Assembly: GCA_010909725.1 (NCBI GenBank)
Contig: JAACMV010000007.1
Span: 868,001-932,000, forward strand
Reading direction: 5' to 3'
Length of the DNA: 64,000 nt
Source of the DNA: Picochlorum sp. 'celeri'
Lineage: Eukaryota > Chlorophyta > Trebouxiophyceae
Shown in pieces: positions 1 through 11,190 of this stretch. Position numbers and translations under genes: made by a program. Position 1 is the first letter of the stretch, and every line of letters starts with the position of its first letter. The notes below the pieces were generated by a model. That model was not told where the DNA came from. It worked only from the letters and a program-made list of their open reading frames with translations, and ran no database searches.

Positions 1-297
1 GTCATGCACGTCGAAGTTGTGATCAGGCTGTGCCCACATCTGGGCTGGACAGCACATAGATACCTGTCTGGCCTGGGCCAGTTTAAAGCGAAGAACACGT
101 ATCGGCATATATATGTGGTTGAATACAAACCTTTCATCATTGATTATTATCCTCAGGATGATGTTCGAGCAATTCTTCTGAAACGACCCACTCTGTTTGG
201 TCTTCAAAAGGGACAGTTGGAGCAAATGTTGGGATTCCTGCTGAACAATGGAACACCAATGGAAGATATTATAGCCATGCTGGAGACAAGTCTGTAA
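1..297 (+). CDS. mTERF-family protein, C-terminal fragment
   Basis: The frame is open from the window edge, so only the 3' end of the gene is present (about 98 residues). The last 45 residues read like mTERF helical repeats: a KRPTLFGL segment followed by a leucine-rich helix (LEQMLGFLLNNGTPMEDI) matches the family's recurring P-x-L plus FL-x-x-x-G pattern. mTERF proteins bind nucleic acid in mitochondria or plastids and act in organelle transcription, splicing or translation. The part before residue 50 is less typical, and an intron there cannot be excluded. The family call rests on motif pattern only. Confidence 0.5.
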   Translation, partial: VMHVEVVIRLCPHLGWTAHRYLSGLGQFKAKNTYRHIYVVEYKPFIIDYYPQDDVRAILLKRPTLFGLQKGQLEQMLGFLLNNGTPMEDIIAMLETSL

Positions 298-314
298 TGT
301 ACTCTGAGGATATC

Positions 315-335
315 AGTAGTAGTAGTAGTAGTAGT
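315..335 (+). repeat. (AGT)7 microsatellite in intergenic region
   Basis: Seven perfect AGT units lie in the 317-bp gap between the mTERF fragment and the ABC transporter. The rest of the gap (298-614) is AT-rich and shows no gene. It probably holds the 3' UTR of the first gene and the promoter of the second. Confidence 0.85.
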
Positions 336-614
336 CATAGTAGCGTCAATCCTTTGTGTCTCAATGATGAGATATCACACCATGATGCACTGCAACGACA
401 GTGCCATGATGGTCATCGTCGTTGCCATGCTTCATTAAGCATGATTGATAAACCATAGATAGTATTCCAAGTAGATGATATCACCTATTGTCAAATTGTT
501 AAAAGAAGATCAGTGAATATATAGTGGTTGTACCGGTCGCGTGACCACGGCGTGGTACTTTTGGACCGCGTGTTTTTTATTTGAATGGAGACTATGCTTC
601 GTGATTTTTAAGCA

Positions 615-3600
615 ATGGGGTTATTTCATACTTTCATTTTAATCTTTTATACCATAGTACTAGTTCAGAATGCTGCTGGGCAGGTGACACAGACAGCTCA
701 GGGGACGTGTCTCGTCTCTTTTACTGTTGACGAGGCCCAGTCAGATATTGCCCTCTCGAGCAATGTGATCAGGCCTCTTCCGATCACATTTGAGATGTCA
801 AATGCTGAATATGTAGCGCAAGGGATGCGCGGTAGTCTGGTGGCGGAGATACCAGGGCAGTGCCCCCAGTCAGGGGAGGAGTTGGCTGGGGCTTTGTCAA
901 CGGCCATGTTGAGCACCGGGGATGGAGGTTCTCTAGAGTATTATCCATCAAACGTCACGGTACGATTGTTGATTTGATGATACGCAAGGGTGTTTCGTTG
1001 GTGGTGTGTGACGCAAAAAAAGATGATGATAATGATGTGTAGTTTGTGGCGACAAATTTTGGGACAGAGACACAGCTGATTGATTTTGGGTTTGAAGCGT
1101 CTGTAGATGTATCCAAGATGGTGATGAATGCCATAGTGTCTAGTGGATATGCTTTTAGTAAAAGTATTCTCGTTCCAGAGGGAGAAGATTTGACTGCTGT
1201 TGGACTGACAAGTGTGAGTACCAGTCCTGTAGAGGTGTCATACAGTGGGAATGAAGTGGTTGTGAATATTACCAGGTTTAACATCACGCTCGATGCTCCG
1301 TATGAATCCGAAATTCGTCCGGATATTGATGGGTTGAATGTATACAAGTTTTTGGGCCATGTGGTTCTTCGAGCGGTTGCTGGATGTGATACGTCTGCAT
1401 GTTTGCCGAATGGGCGTTGTAGTGCAGACGAGGCTGGAGAGGCTGTGTGTGAGTGTGGGTGTGGATGGTCGGGTCCTAGCTGCGCTGTGCCAAGTGGTTT
1501 TTGTTCCGAATTTGGCGGTATTACTCTATCTGGGGCTAGTAGCTGTCCAGCACAGGACACAAATGTACCATCACCACCAGCAGCAGCTGAGAGCAGTACA
1601 GATGCATGTAATTCACAGTTTGAAATAGAAGATGAAGAGACTGGTGAATGTGTATGTAAAGAAGGGTGGGAGGGCCCCAGGTGCGAAGCGTGTAAGACTG
1701 ATGGTGCATGCTCTGCATTGTTTGACGCTGAGGCTGAGTGTGGCACGTCCATTGTATATTCTGCGGATACGGTATTAAAATCGTATACGTGTTCTTTGGA
1801 AGATACTGGACTAGAAGATACGATTGTTCCGGGGACGTTTTATGTGACATGCAATACAACGTCTCCAGGGGAGGATGGAAAACTGTTTGATGGAAGTTAC
1901 TGCAAGGTGAATTTTGCCATGTTGGAGTATCCTGACAATCCCATCACATGCCAAGCGTCTCTCTGCGCATTCAAAGTGAATGAATCTGCTGTGAATTGTG
2001 AGACAACGTCGTGCTCGTGTGAGAGGGATTGTCCAGATTTGGATGGGATATTTGCCAATATTCAGGGCAGACCAGCCTTGGTTGACTGTGATGAGAACAA
2101 CATGTGTACCTTTGATATTGAAAACTTTTTCATCAAGTTGATTGCTCCGTGTGAAACGAGTGAATGTCGCGTGGCAGGATACAAACTGTTGGAAGGAGAA
2201 TTTACGATTAGTCGGAGTGAGTGGTTGGATCCATTTTTGGCTGCGTTGCCCTTGCTTGTCTTGGTGTCTCTCAATGTCTTGCTGGTGGTGTTTTTGATAC
2301 GGCATCGGTCTCTATATTTTCCCAGACACGGTGGCGAAGATACTGCACCGAATCCGAATCTTGGCTGTGCTGGAGTCTCGTGTGGTGAAGATGGAGTTTT
2401 AAGTTTTCAGGCATTGCATGTTGAGCTTGGATCAAGAACGCTTCTGCACAATGTGACTGGGGATGCTCAGGTTGGTCGGGTGACGGGAATCATGGGACCG
2501 TCAGGCTCCGGTAAAACGACATTGATTTCATGTCTATCTCAGAGACAAGTATCGGCGAATATTTCCACGTCTGGGTCAGTCTCATTGGACCAGGTTCCTC
2601 TGAATGCCGCTCATGCAAGAATGATTGCATATTGTCCCCAAGATTCCTTCCTATTGCCTACATTGACAGTGTACGAAACAGTTTTGTACTCTGCAATCCT
2701 GAGATTACCAGCAAATATAACAACAGAGGAATGCCATAGAGTTACGCAGCAGACAATATCTCGAGTAGGTCTCAACAATGTCAAGGAATCTTATGTGGGT
2801 GGATCGGAGCGTGTCAGAGGCATCTCGGGGGGTGAGAGGAAGCGTGTGTTAGTCGCTATGGAAATTGTCACGAACCCTCGAATCATTCTTTTAGACGAAC
2901 CAACAAGTGGACTGGATTCATCATCAGCAAAAATACTTACCTTGACGTTGAAATCACTGGCATCCTCTGGTTGCATTGTCATGATGTCCTTACATCAGCC
3001 ATCGCCCGCCATATTCCATCTTTTAGACAACCTGTTTCTGCTCGCAGAAGGGCATTGTATTTATAATGGGCCACCAGGGAAAGTAGAACAGTACCTTGAG
3101 GATCTCGGTCTCGTTCGACCAGAGGGAGAAGGCATTGCCGAGTACATGTTGGAATGTGCATCCAACCCTGACGCTGCAAGCAAAATGCGGTCATCCCCTG
3201 GTATGAAACGATGCTCGGATGACATTGAAAAGAACTCGGATATTGTGGAAAAGCAACCGGATCAAATTTCCGGAAAGATGCATGCCGCTTCGCCATCTCT
3301 TGCCACAGAGCTTGCAACACTTACATGGAGAAACAGTCTAGACCTCGTCAGAAATCCATCCCTGCTCATATTACACTGGCTGCTGTCACTAGGAATGGGT
3401 ATATTTGCAGGATGTGTCTTTTTCCAAGTGGGTTTAGATACATCAGGAGCTCAGGACAGAGCTGGAGGCCTCATCTTTGCCCTCGCGTTTTTTGCCTTCA
3501 CATCCTTGACAACAGTAGACTTGGTGTTCCATGAAAAGAGAATTGTCAATCGAGAGGTCCACAGTGGATACTACAGGCGATGGACGTATGTTCTATCCAA

Positions 3601-4174
3601 GCTGTTGATTGATGGATTATATCTCCGCTTCTTACCAATTCTACTCTTCTCAGCACCATTTTATCCCATGATGGGCCTCCAGTCTGGCTCCTACAATGTG
3701 GCTCTCTACCTCATGACGCTTGGCACATTTGCTGTGACAGTCGGAGCCCTCTCGTTGGCCATTACATTTTTCAGTAGCTCATCCGGACAATCTAGCTTCA
3801 TCATGAACATCATTCTGCTCGTCTCCTTGCTCAACTCTGGCTTCTTTGTGAATGTAGAGGACATGCCTGCATGGGTCAGCTGGCTACGCTACATCTCAGT
3901 CTTCTTCTACAGCTATTCTGTTCTCATAACAAACGAAGTCCTCTCTCTTCTTTTCAACTTTGTCGTGGAAGGATACACAGCAGTTGAAAATGTCCGTGGC
4001 GTGACATTCCTGCAGATTCTAGGCATAGATCCATTCAGCTCAACACACTTTGTCATCATTCTAGATTGCATGTATGTCCTGTTTGTACTCCTGGCACTTG
4101 TATGCAGCTACATTTCTGCCTCCACTGTATGTTCTTGGATCATTAGGCGTTTTAAAAAACGCCATAGTATGTAA
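615..4174 (+). CDS. ABCG-family half-transporter with cysteine-rich extracellular N-terminus
   Basis: Two exons, 615-959 and 1043-4174, join in phase 0 across an 83-nt gtacga...tag intron and give about 1158 residues. The protein starts with a signal peptide (about residues 1-22). A long ectodomain follows with many cysteines, including EGF-like stretches such as CVCKEGWEGPRC, then a membrane span near 510-535. The ABC domain has Walker A GPSGSGKTT (about 597), signature SGGERKR (about 708) and Walker B IILLDEPTSGLD (about 728). A C-terminal ABC2-type membrane domain with several hydrophobic segments ends the protein. The ABC-then-membrane order is typical of ABCG/White half-transporters, which dimerise to export lipids or other hydrophobic compounds. 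The extra N-terminal span and cysteine-rich ectodomain resemble the plant ABCG24/28 type. The substrate is unknown. Confidence 0.9.
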
Positions 4175-4656
4175 TAATAGTTCCCTCCTGATGAGGAAGA
4201 AGAGGCAATTCAAATTACCTGCCCCAAGATGAATTCTTCCTGATTTGTGGATTTGTGGGTGGGGGGTCATTGTCATCCGGTTTTGATCCCCATTGTTCTC
4301 ATCACATATTGCACACAATGCGCATAGATCTCATCAAAGTATATTTTAATTGATATATTCCATTAAGAAAATCACGCAGGTATGCTTTCGATGGGTTTCC
4401 GAAACCCAATGTCGTCCTGATAAGGGATTCTTTCCATCTTGTTCATCGATGCGTAATGGCTCTGTCGTATTCTTTTTTCTGCTATGAAATGATATTATTC
4501 AAGTAAATATTCCATTACATGGTAGGATTATTGCTGCGGCTGACGTGGGTTTATTTTCCTTGTGTTCGTAGGATACTAGGAGTGGCTATTTCTCATCTTT
4601 CTTCGATTGGAACGCACCCAAATAGTTCATATTGCTCATATCTAGTAATATTGTTG
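4175..4656. other. Intergenic region, no gene seen
   Basis: This gap separates the ABCG stop from the next likely start. It is AT-rich with one G run near 4256-4267. I see no RNA gene or repeat of note. Confidence 0.5.
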
Positions 4657-5223
4657 ATGGCACCTGTCGCGTCGACGCTCTGGACTGGCGTGAGCGGTGC
4701 CCTGTCCCAAGCACGAGGTATAGAGTCGACCAGTCGTCGGCCAATCGCTCGTCTCACAAAGCCTTCTGCCATATCCTTGTCTCAAACCTATTTGTGTGGG
4801 TCAGATATCGCAGGATCGCATGATGACGTTGGTCGAAAGCGTGAGGAACACACTGTCCGGGTTGAAGGGGCATCGTGTCAGTGGCCAAGAGCGTGTGAGT
4901 GGCCGATGCGTGACGATCGATCAGTATCAGAGACTGCCAAGAATGTATTAGAGAGCGCTGCTGCGGCTGCATCGATGACTGGTGCTACAGAGTGGAGTAG
5001 AGAGGCTCCTGTCTATGTGCCAAATGATATTGACACTGATTTGCCTCCTGATATTGAACTGTTGGCATTGTTTTCTGATAGTCCCATCGCATGGAGGCCT
5101 CATGAGACATCTGATGATGAGGCTTCTTCTGATGACGAGGAACCTAATGCTCTCGGAAGACTGGGACACGCTGTGATGAAGTGGTGGAGAAGGACATGGC
5201 GATACCAAGGCCTGGGTCTGTAG
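4657..5223 (+). CDS. Hypothetical protein with acidic patch and basic-aromatic C-terminus
   Basis: An open frame runs from 4519 to 5223. I place the start at the internal ATG 4657 (MAPVAST...), giving 188 residues; the ATG at 4519 would give 234. I do not recognise the family. The N-terminal 50 residues are rich in S, T, A and R with no acidic residues, so an organelle transit peptide is possible. The C-terminal third is the most protein-like part: PDIELLALFSDSPIAW, then an acidic serine-aspartate patch (SDDEASSDDEE), then an alpha-helical KWWRRTWRYQGLGL ending. It converges on the PP2A B55 gene with 54 bp between stops. Expression is unproven. Confidence 0.45.
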   Translation: MAPVASTLWTGVSGALSQARGIESTSRRPIARLTKPSAISLSQTYLCGSDIAGSHDDVGRKREEHTVRVEGASCQWPRACEWPMRDDRSVSETAKNVLESAAAAASMTGATEWSREAPVYVPNDIDTDLPPDIELLALFSDSPIAWRPHETSDDEASSDDEEPNALGRLGHAVMKWWRRTWRYQGLGL

Positions 5224-5277
5224 TACTTGAACATTGTGTACATGTGTTATATATATAGAGCGAATGAAATAAATTAG

Positions 5278-6943
5278 TTAATTTCCTGTGTACAAGTATA
5301 GTGAATTCTGTGCCGCCGTGGCAATGACTGGGGCGTGTGGATGCCAGGACAAGTGTTGTATCTTGTTCTGGAAATCTGAAATCACTGGGTCTTGTCGGAG
5401 ACCAGAGTTTCTCCTTGATAGTGAATTTTTGGAGGATGATCTTGGAATCGTTCTCCCGAATCCAACAATCCTATTTGAAAATTTGGATGTCGGAGCATGC
5501 ATTCTCCTCCTCAGTGGGTCTCTGCTTGACTCTAGCAGAAGAGCATCATTCGATGGTTCAAAGGGTGTCACCCTGAAGAAATTAGAATACGTGCCTGTCG
5601 CAATCATTTTTCCATCGCCCGACGCACAGCAGTCAAACTTGTCAAAGATGCTGTCGTTCTCGTATAATTGGGCAAGCTTTGGCTTGATCATATCGTGAAC
5701 CTGATGCTCATATAATGGCCTTGCCTCATACCGCAGATCCCAGACTTTTAGAGTCAAATAATCCCTAGATAGTAGATGGTGACCACTAGTACCTAGAAAT
5801 TTGATGGCATTGACGCTCGCCACAATCTCTGAGAAGAAATTCTTTTCATTTTCATCCTTTTCGCCACCATCAAAAAGTTTTGCATGGGCATCACAGAGTG
5901 CCGAAGCACGCATATCGGCCAACCGAATGAAACCTTTTGACGATCCATATGCAAATATATGCGGCTCTTGCGGATGAAATTCAGCACATGTGATCACCTC
6001 TGTCAAATCCTCCATAACCTCTGGCTTGATATCCACAATATTAAAGGATAAATCTGGTCGATCAAAATGCCACAAATTTATCCTCAAATCATCTGCCGAC
6101 AGAAATGTTTCCTCATCCGTACATAATGATATCGAATTAATATGATACGCATGCCCCGCAGCGTACACCTTTCTACACTTGCTTGCTAACTCATAGGATG
6201 TTGACGTCACTCTTGGAACCCTAATGTGATGCCCGCTACCAAACCGCGATGGAGACGATGGAGACGCATCCATCGATTTCATCCAATTGGTAGTCTGTAC
6301 ACCGCTATACTCTGGCGTATTGAAATCTTCCACCTCTGTCACCTTGCGTTCAAACACCTTCCATAACTTTATCGTCTTATCATTCGTTGTCAGCAGCGTA
6401 TGCGCCCCATTCGCCCCCCATTTCCGTATCCATCGAATTTTATTAATCTTTTCTTCGATTTCAAGCGATTTCAAGTAATCAAACTCTGGGTCGTGACTCT
6501 GAAACTCTGTCAGGTACCGATACTCGTACTGATTATATGCACCACTGCCCCCACGCTGCTCCATATCCTCTTCCTCATGCTGCTGCTCACTCCCTTCAGC
6601 ATCCAACCTCTCAAACAACACGACACGCCCCCCATGATCCCCCGTCGCCAAGAAATCCCCGCCATGGTCAAACTCCACAGCAGATATGATATCAGCTGCA
6701 CACAATGTATACCACTGTCAAGACGTGTCCCTCTTCATCCATCAATGAAGTAAACCACGTACCATCCAAAACCTCCTCTCCAGGAGTCCTTTCCCCGAAT
6801 ACCTGACTAAAACTCCATTCCCACTGCGGCACGCTCTCTCCAAAACCTCCGGTATTCTGGGTGAAACCACTCTGAGACGGCGGTGTAATCATATATGCAT
6901 CATTATCTTCATCGTATTGAGTTGGATACACAGTATCCGCCAT
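5278..6943 (-). CDS. Protein phosphatase 2A regulatory subunit B (B55/PR55), WD40 protein
   Basis: Exon 1 is 6943-6763 and exon 2 is 6695-5278, joined in phase 1 across a 67-nt gtacgt...gtgcag intron to give 532 residues. The junction restores the B55 core WSFSQVFGERTPGEEVLD-ADIISAVEFD, matching the family consensus FSQVFGER...DIISAIEFD. Later family landmarks are GDHGGRVVLFER, EFQSHDPEFDYLKSLEIEEKIN, LLTTNDKTIKLWKV and LSADDLRINLWH. B55 is a seven-bladed propeller that steers PP2A to its substrates and controls mitotic exit and signalling. The N-terminal 40 residues before the core are not conserved, and the C-terminal RNRR-like serine-rich loop (FGRTIPRSSSKNSLSRRN) is an insertion between blades. 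Confidence 0.96.
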
Positions 6944-7111
6944 TGATCTCTTTCTGGAACAGATGAATCCCGACCAACAACGATTTGAACCGAGTGATCT
7001 GGCCCAGAACAGAGTTCCTCTTGCGCCTCTGTCTATACAAATAGACTATAAATATTTATATGTTTTTGAATATGAATCGACCTGGATCAAAAGGGCGGCA
7101 TGATATTTCAT

Positions 7112-7936
7112 TCATGATTTGTCATCACCATGCCTCTGCCGCTTCTGCCGAGAACCATGGTCTGTCGTCTTTTTCTTCTTCTTCTTCTTCTCTCCTCCTC
7201 TAGTGTCGGATAGCGCAACATAAGATGCAAATAGAGCAGCTTCCATGTCCTTTATACAAATGCCATCATCCTGCCCTGCGTTGGCCAGCAATGCAGCCTG
7301 CTTGTCTCTCATTTTGCTGAACAATGCTTGGTACGCTTTGACGGTGTATTCTCTCTTTCCAAGGCACACCATCAACGCTTCATCGCTCATGAATGGAATG
7401 CTGTCATCCATGGCGGCTAACATCGCAGAAGCGGTTGCTGGACCCACCCCTTTCAACCCAGTCAAGACCTGAAGCGCATTCAAGACGGTGTCCTGTTCTA
7501 TGCCCCCACCACGCTTTTCATCATGAAGAATCCTATATGCCTCTTTGGATGCTACAGCAAGAGCTTTTGGATCTTGTTTCGCAGCGTATCCTCGAAGGGA
7601 TGGTCTGAATTTCCCCCGTGCGAGCTTCCATTCCACAAGTCTGATAAACTGCTCCTTGCTCAGACAGCCTTGTTGTGTCACAAGAAGATTAGGCAAACAA
7701 TCTCGAAACCACCTGCAGTGCAAACACATACTACATGTGATGTACACCACATCAACCCCATGAATAGAGAGAGAGAAAGAGTACCGTTCATGGTCCGAGA
7801 CCTTGTGCTCCCCAATCCGTGTCTCATAGGAAGACACCAGGGCTTTCCAATCATCTAGAGCACCAGATGCCCATAATTCAGATGGATCATTCATCATGCG
7901 TGGATCCAATGCAATATTCCATGAATGTACTATCAA
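7112..7936 (-). CDS. Helix-hairpin-helix (DNA glycosylase-like) protein
   Basis: The genomic frame is open for 274 codons, but a 72-nt intron (7784-7713, gtactc...ctgcag) fits better. Removing it joins 7936-7785 to 7712-7112 in phase 2, gives 250 residues, and restores HERWFRDCLPNLLVTQQ. The centre has VEWKLARGKFRP followed by LTGLKGVGPATASAMLAA, a helix-hairpin-helix, and PFMSDEALMV. This set of motifs marks a conserved but poorly characterised eukaryotic family related to HhH-type DNA-repair proteins. No catalytic residue could be assigned. The C-terminus is a lysine-rich, probably nuclear, tail. Function in DNA binding is inferred. Confidence 0.7.
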   Translation of the reverse strand: MIVHSWNIALDPRMMNDPSELWASGALDDWKALVSSYETRIGEHKVSDHERYSFSLSIHGVDVVYITCSMCLHCRWFRDCLPNLLVTQQGCLSKEQFIRLVEWKLARGKFRPSLRGYAAKQDPKALAVASKEAYRILHDEKRGGGIEQDTVLNALQVLTGLKGVGPATASAMLAAMDDSIPFMSDEALMVCLGKREYTVKAYQALFSKMRDKQAALLANAGQDDGICIKDMEAALFASYVALSDTRGGEKKKKKKKTTDHGSRQKRQRHGDDKS

Positions 7937-8063
7937 AGGATGTGCTTCATTATCATTTTTTTAAATATAGACAAGGTACATCTTCTCTGCACACACATGT
8001 GTGCAAAAGGACATTGCCACTGTCTCCGAGTTTTTTAATTCTTAATTACGGTGTCTCCCTGGC

Positions 8064-9066
8064 ATGGATCTGATTGTATGTGCTGATGCCACTGAGAGTG
8101 TGTGTCTTCAAAAAGACAATGAATATTCTTCAGATGAGGGATATGGTGGCGCATCGTGGGGGTTTAAGGGATGGTTGTCCCTCACGTCGAGCGTCACATG
8201 GCATGACACCTCGTTCTCGCCAACCTGGCGTCCATACAGCCATTCGGCGTTCGTATCATGACAGAAATGACTCGAATGAATCATCGGAAGGGAGGACTCT
8301 GTTGTCGAGACGGAATAGTCTTGTGTGTATGCTCTTGTCTCTGCAGGGACAGGCTGCCTGGGCGGATGATGATGATTCTCGTCTTGAACAGGTTACACAG
8401 AGGGTGTATTTGGATGTTGGGGTATGTCGAGATGGGTTTAAGAAGGATAGGCGGTTGGGGGATACATCCATCTTGTGTGATGCACCTGATGCTCTGGGAA
8501 GGATTGTGATTGATTTGTATGGGAATGCTGCTCCTTTTACTGTGAAGAATTTTGTTCGGTTGGTAGAGTCTGGTGCATTGGAGAATACGGTGGTGAATAA
8601 AGTATTCCCTGGGAGGTATATTGCTGCTGGACAGCAAGGGGCGCATCGGCTTGGGCTGATGGAGGCACCAGAGTTGTTGGAGCCGAATGGAGACATTTTG
8701 AATTCCTTGTCCTTTCGGTTGAAGCATGCGAGGCCGGGAACTGTCTCCTTGATGCTGGGTAATACTATAGATGATGAGTATATTCGAGGGAGGAAAGGAT
8801 ACAGAGAATTGTCGTTTCTTATCACGACTGGCCCAGGGCCTGTGCCGAGTTTGGATGATGAGAATATTGTTTTTGGGAGGGTGTCGGAGGGTTTTGACGT
8901 TGTTGGAAGAATTGCAGAACTACCTACATTTAAGCAGAATGAGAGTTTACGAGTGTTTACGGATTTGGCCAAAGTGATTGGGGATGATCGAGTGACAAAG
9001 AAAGCGAGCACCTTTGGGAAGCCAATGGTGCCAATTGTTTTTACAAAGACTGGTGTTTTGGAATGA
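8064..9066 (+). CDS. Thylakoid-lumen cyclophilin-like peptidyl-prolyl isomerase (Tat-type signal)
   Basis: Best model: a 12-nt first exon (8064-8075), a 58-nt gtatgt...ttcag intron, then 8134-9066 in phase 0, giving 314 residues. An unspliced ATG at 8074 would give 330. A basic N-terminal region is followed by a twin-arginine segment (LLSRRNSLVCMLLSL) and an AWA-type cleavage site before an acidic DDDD, the classic thylakoid Tat lumen signal. The cyclophilin fold follows: GRIVIDLYGNAAPFTVKNFVRL, then LSFLITTGPGPVPSLDDENIVFGRV and IAELPTF. It resembles lumenal CYP28/CYP26-2 types. The canonical catalytic FHR...Q motif is weak or altered (KVFPGRYIAAGQQG), so isomerase activity is uncertain. Confidence 0.8.
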
Positions 9067-9398
9067 AAAAAAGGTGCGTGTAGGTTTTGTGAGTCGCATT
9101 ACTTTGCCACGCAGCGTGTACATTGTTGCTGAGAGTGGTCATTCAGATGCGATAGAGTGGATTTTTGCTTTGAGCTAGACCTTGTATGTGTTTCTTGCTG
9201 CCATGCAATAAGGGTAGAATATCAAAGTACACGTCTCTTACATTGTGCAGAATGGCTCGTTTCCATATAAAAGTTTTTATCAAGAATAAGAATCTAGATG
9301 TATAATAATATATATAGTGTTAGTTGTTATGATTTATGTTTATGTGGATTGAATGAACAAATAAATTAGGAGGTTAGGGTATTTGAAGGCAAGGTTCA
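9067..9398. other. Intergenic region between converging genes
   Basis: This 332-bp AT-rich gap separates the cyclophilin stop from the protease stop. It has no open frame of interest and presumably holds the two 3' UTRs. A TTAGGG-containing string near 9373-9383 is isolated. Confidence 0.5.
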
Positions 9399-10528
9399 TC
9401 ATCTGTCGTCGTCGTCATCATCATCATCACTATCACTATCGTAGTCGCGATCATCATCGTCGTCATCATCATCATCATCATCATCTCCCAGGTCCAAATT
9501 CTTCATGAGCCAATCAAAACTATCTGGCAGACTTGTGAAGACTGTATGAGCCATGTCTCCACACTTGCTACTGGCCGATCGGCGAATTGAGTACGAGACA
9601 ATCCCCCAGACAGTAGCTTTCCTGTCAGCGGCCATCAGTGGTCCCCCAGAGTCTCCCTCACATGCTGATGTGTACACGCCAGTAGGACCTGGATTGGAGA
9701 ATGCAGGTGCTGTGCAAATCGACGACTTGCTATCAAAGTAATTTTTCGGTTTGAAGCCATCACATTCACTATCAGGTACTACTCTGAGTGGTGAATATTT
9801 CAATGTATCAGATTCAGATTCAGATTCCGTCTCCCCCCATCCAAGGACAATACCTTTATCAGAAATTCGAGGATTCGACTTTGCAATTTGAGCTGGTCTG
9901 ACATCTGATGAGTCGTCCAATTCGATGATGGCTAGATCTTTTCTCACGGCAGCACCAGAGGCAGGGTTGAAACCTTCAGGCTCATATCCAGGATGCAACG
10001 TGTAGCTCTGCAGATCAGCGCAGACATGTTAGATGTGATCCCCAATATATATATGGCGCACCAAAAAAAATTACGTACATCTATTCTAAACGTCTCGCAA
10101 GAGCGGCATGATCCGCTATCACCTTGTCCGATAGATACGCGGGCATCATCTAAAACATCATCCTTGTCGAATGGCTCCAGGCAGTGTGCTGCAGTCAAGA
10201 CCTGTGAAGGTGTCACGAGGATCCCTCCACAAGACCCTTGAGGCAAATCTATGCGAGCCATCCACGGAAATTCACCTTTTTGCGCGTCTTTTCCTCCGCT
10301 CACACGCTCCACGACGGACTGGAGGATGCTTCGGTGAGCAGCTCTTCCCCCTGCTTGGGGGACACCGCCAATACGCGCCTCGGGTCCTTCAGAGCCTGAA
10401 CAAAACATTGGAACAATATTTAGAAAATCAGGAACATTCATCACTGTATACAGATCTGACGTACATCCCACAGCAGTAGCGACAAGGCAGAGCAGGGCAA
10501 CAAGAACTCGTCCACCTTCCATGCTCAT
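9399..10528 (-). CDS. Secreted trypsin-like serine protease with acidic C-terminal tail
   Basis: Three exons: 10528-10465, 10395-10079 and 10007-9399. The introns are 69 nt (gtacgtc...ttcag, phase 1, no stop codon) and 71 nt (gtacgt...ctgcag, phase 0). The product is 329 residues. A signal peptide (GGRVLVALLCLVATAVGC) precedes a short propeptide and VSGGKDAQKGEFPWMA, close to the usual IVGG activation site. The S1-family triad is intact: His92 in LTAAHCL, Asp151 in KDLAIIEL and Ser247 in GDSGGP. The last 30 residues are almost all Asp with some Ser, Arg and Tyr, encoded by a GAT/GAC-rich low-complexity tract (about 9400-9490). The tail is unusual for trypsins and could bind calcium or the cell surface. 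The target is unknown. Confidence 0.92.
9400..9490 (-). repeat. GAC/GAT trinucleotide low-complexity tract (poly-Asp coding)
   Basis: On the plus strand this reads as runs of ATC and GTC units. On the coding strand it makes two poly-Asp blocks separated by a short RDYDSDS segment at the end of the protease. It is likely variable in length between strains. Confidence 0.85.
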
Positions 10529-11190
10529 CGACGTATGTTCAAGCCACGTGAGACAACGTATCTATGGAAAGAAGACGTCTTTTGAATATTTCAGACCAAA
10601 AGAAACCTCAATGCAGTGAAGAAACGTGTTACCCTGAGACACCTACAACACCAGTTTGAGTACGAACGCGTATTCGTGGGCACTCGATATGCTCAGAGAT
10701 TTCGTATTTTCATTATACCTTTTGCTGTGGAGGCGTATGACTTATAAATATCTTTAAATCTGCGAGGGAAGATCGGCATGTATATGAATAGATAGCTTCC
10801 AATGAAGCCGCAGAGGAGCCTGCTTGGCACCTTCCACCCAAGCTTCCACGTTCCGCCATATGGCAGGCATGCATGGCTCATGGGCATGGTTCGCTATGAA
10901 GTGCTTGATCCAACGGATTAGATACATGCATGAAGCCTTTTCGAAGTACCTTTCAGGTGTATATACAAGTTTGTTATCCAATAAGAATTCTGCGCTGTTG
11001 ACTGTATGTCAACTGTTGGGCAGTGCTAGAACTGTTGACTTGAAGAGCAGCGGAATTCCCCTCTGTGCTTCAAAAACCACATTGCTTCATCCCAGCAGTC
11101 ACATATATGGCCTTTCAAGCACGAAATACCAGAAGCTTACATATTGGGAGCTAAAAGTAAAACCAATCTTACATTCATAAGTTATTAGCG
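10529..11190. other. Intergenic region; possible small minus-strand frame at 10754-10981
   Basis: This 662-bp gap separates the protease start from the end of the kinase-repeat gene. A minus-strand frame (10981-10754) has protein-like composition, with aromatic-rich text such as RWIKHFIANHAHEPCMPAIW, but no ATG and no consensus splice donor. A plus-strand frame (10824-11180) also lacks an ATG. Neither is supported as a gene. The protease promoter should lie at the left side of the gap. Confidence 0.35.

Noticed and set aside
955..1752. A 265-codon minus-strand frame over the ABCG ectodomain
   Set aside because: Shadow frame; the sense strand has signal peptide, EGF-like cysteines and exact splicing.
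8256..9011. A 251-codon minus-strand frame
   Set aside because: Shadow of the lumenal cyclophilin gene; no domain or start context.
9371..9385. Telomere-like TTAGGG string, with a reverse CCCTAACCC at 17123-17131
   Set aside because: Each is a single unit, so it is not an interstitial telomere array; a telobox cannot be inferred from one copy in a 3' region or an intron.
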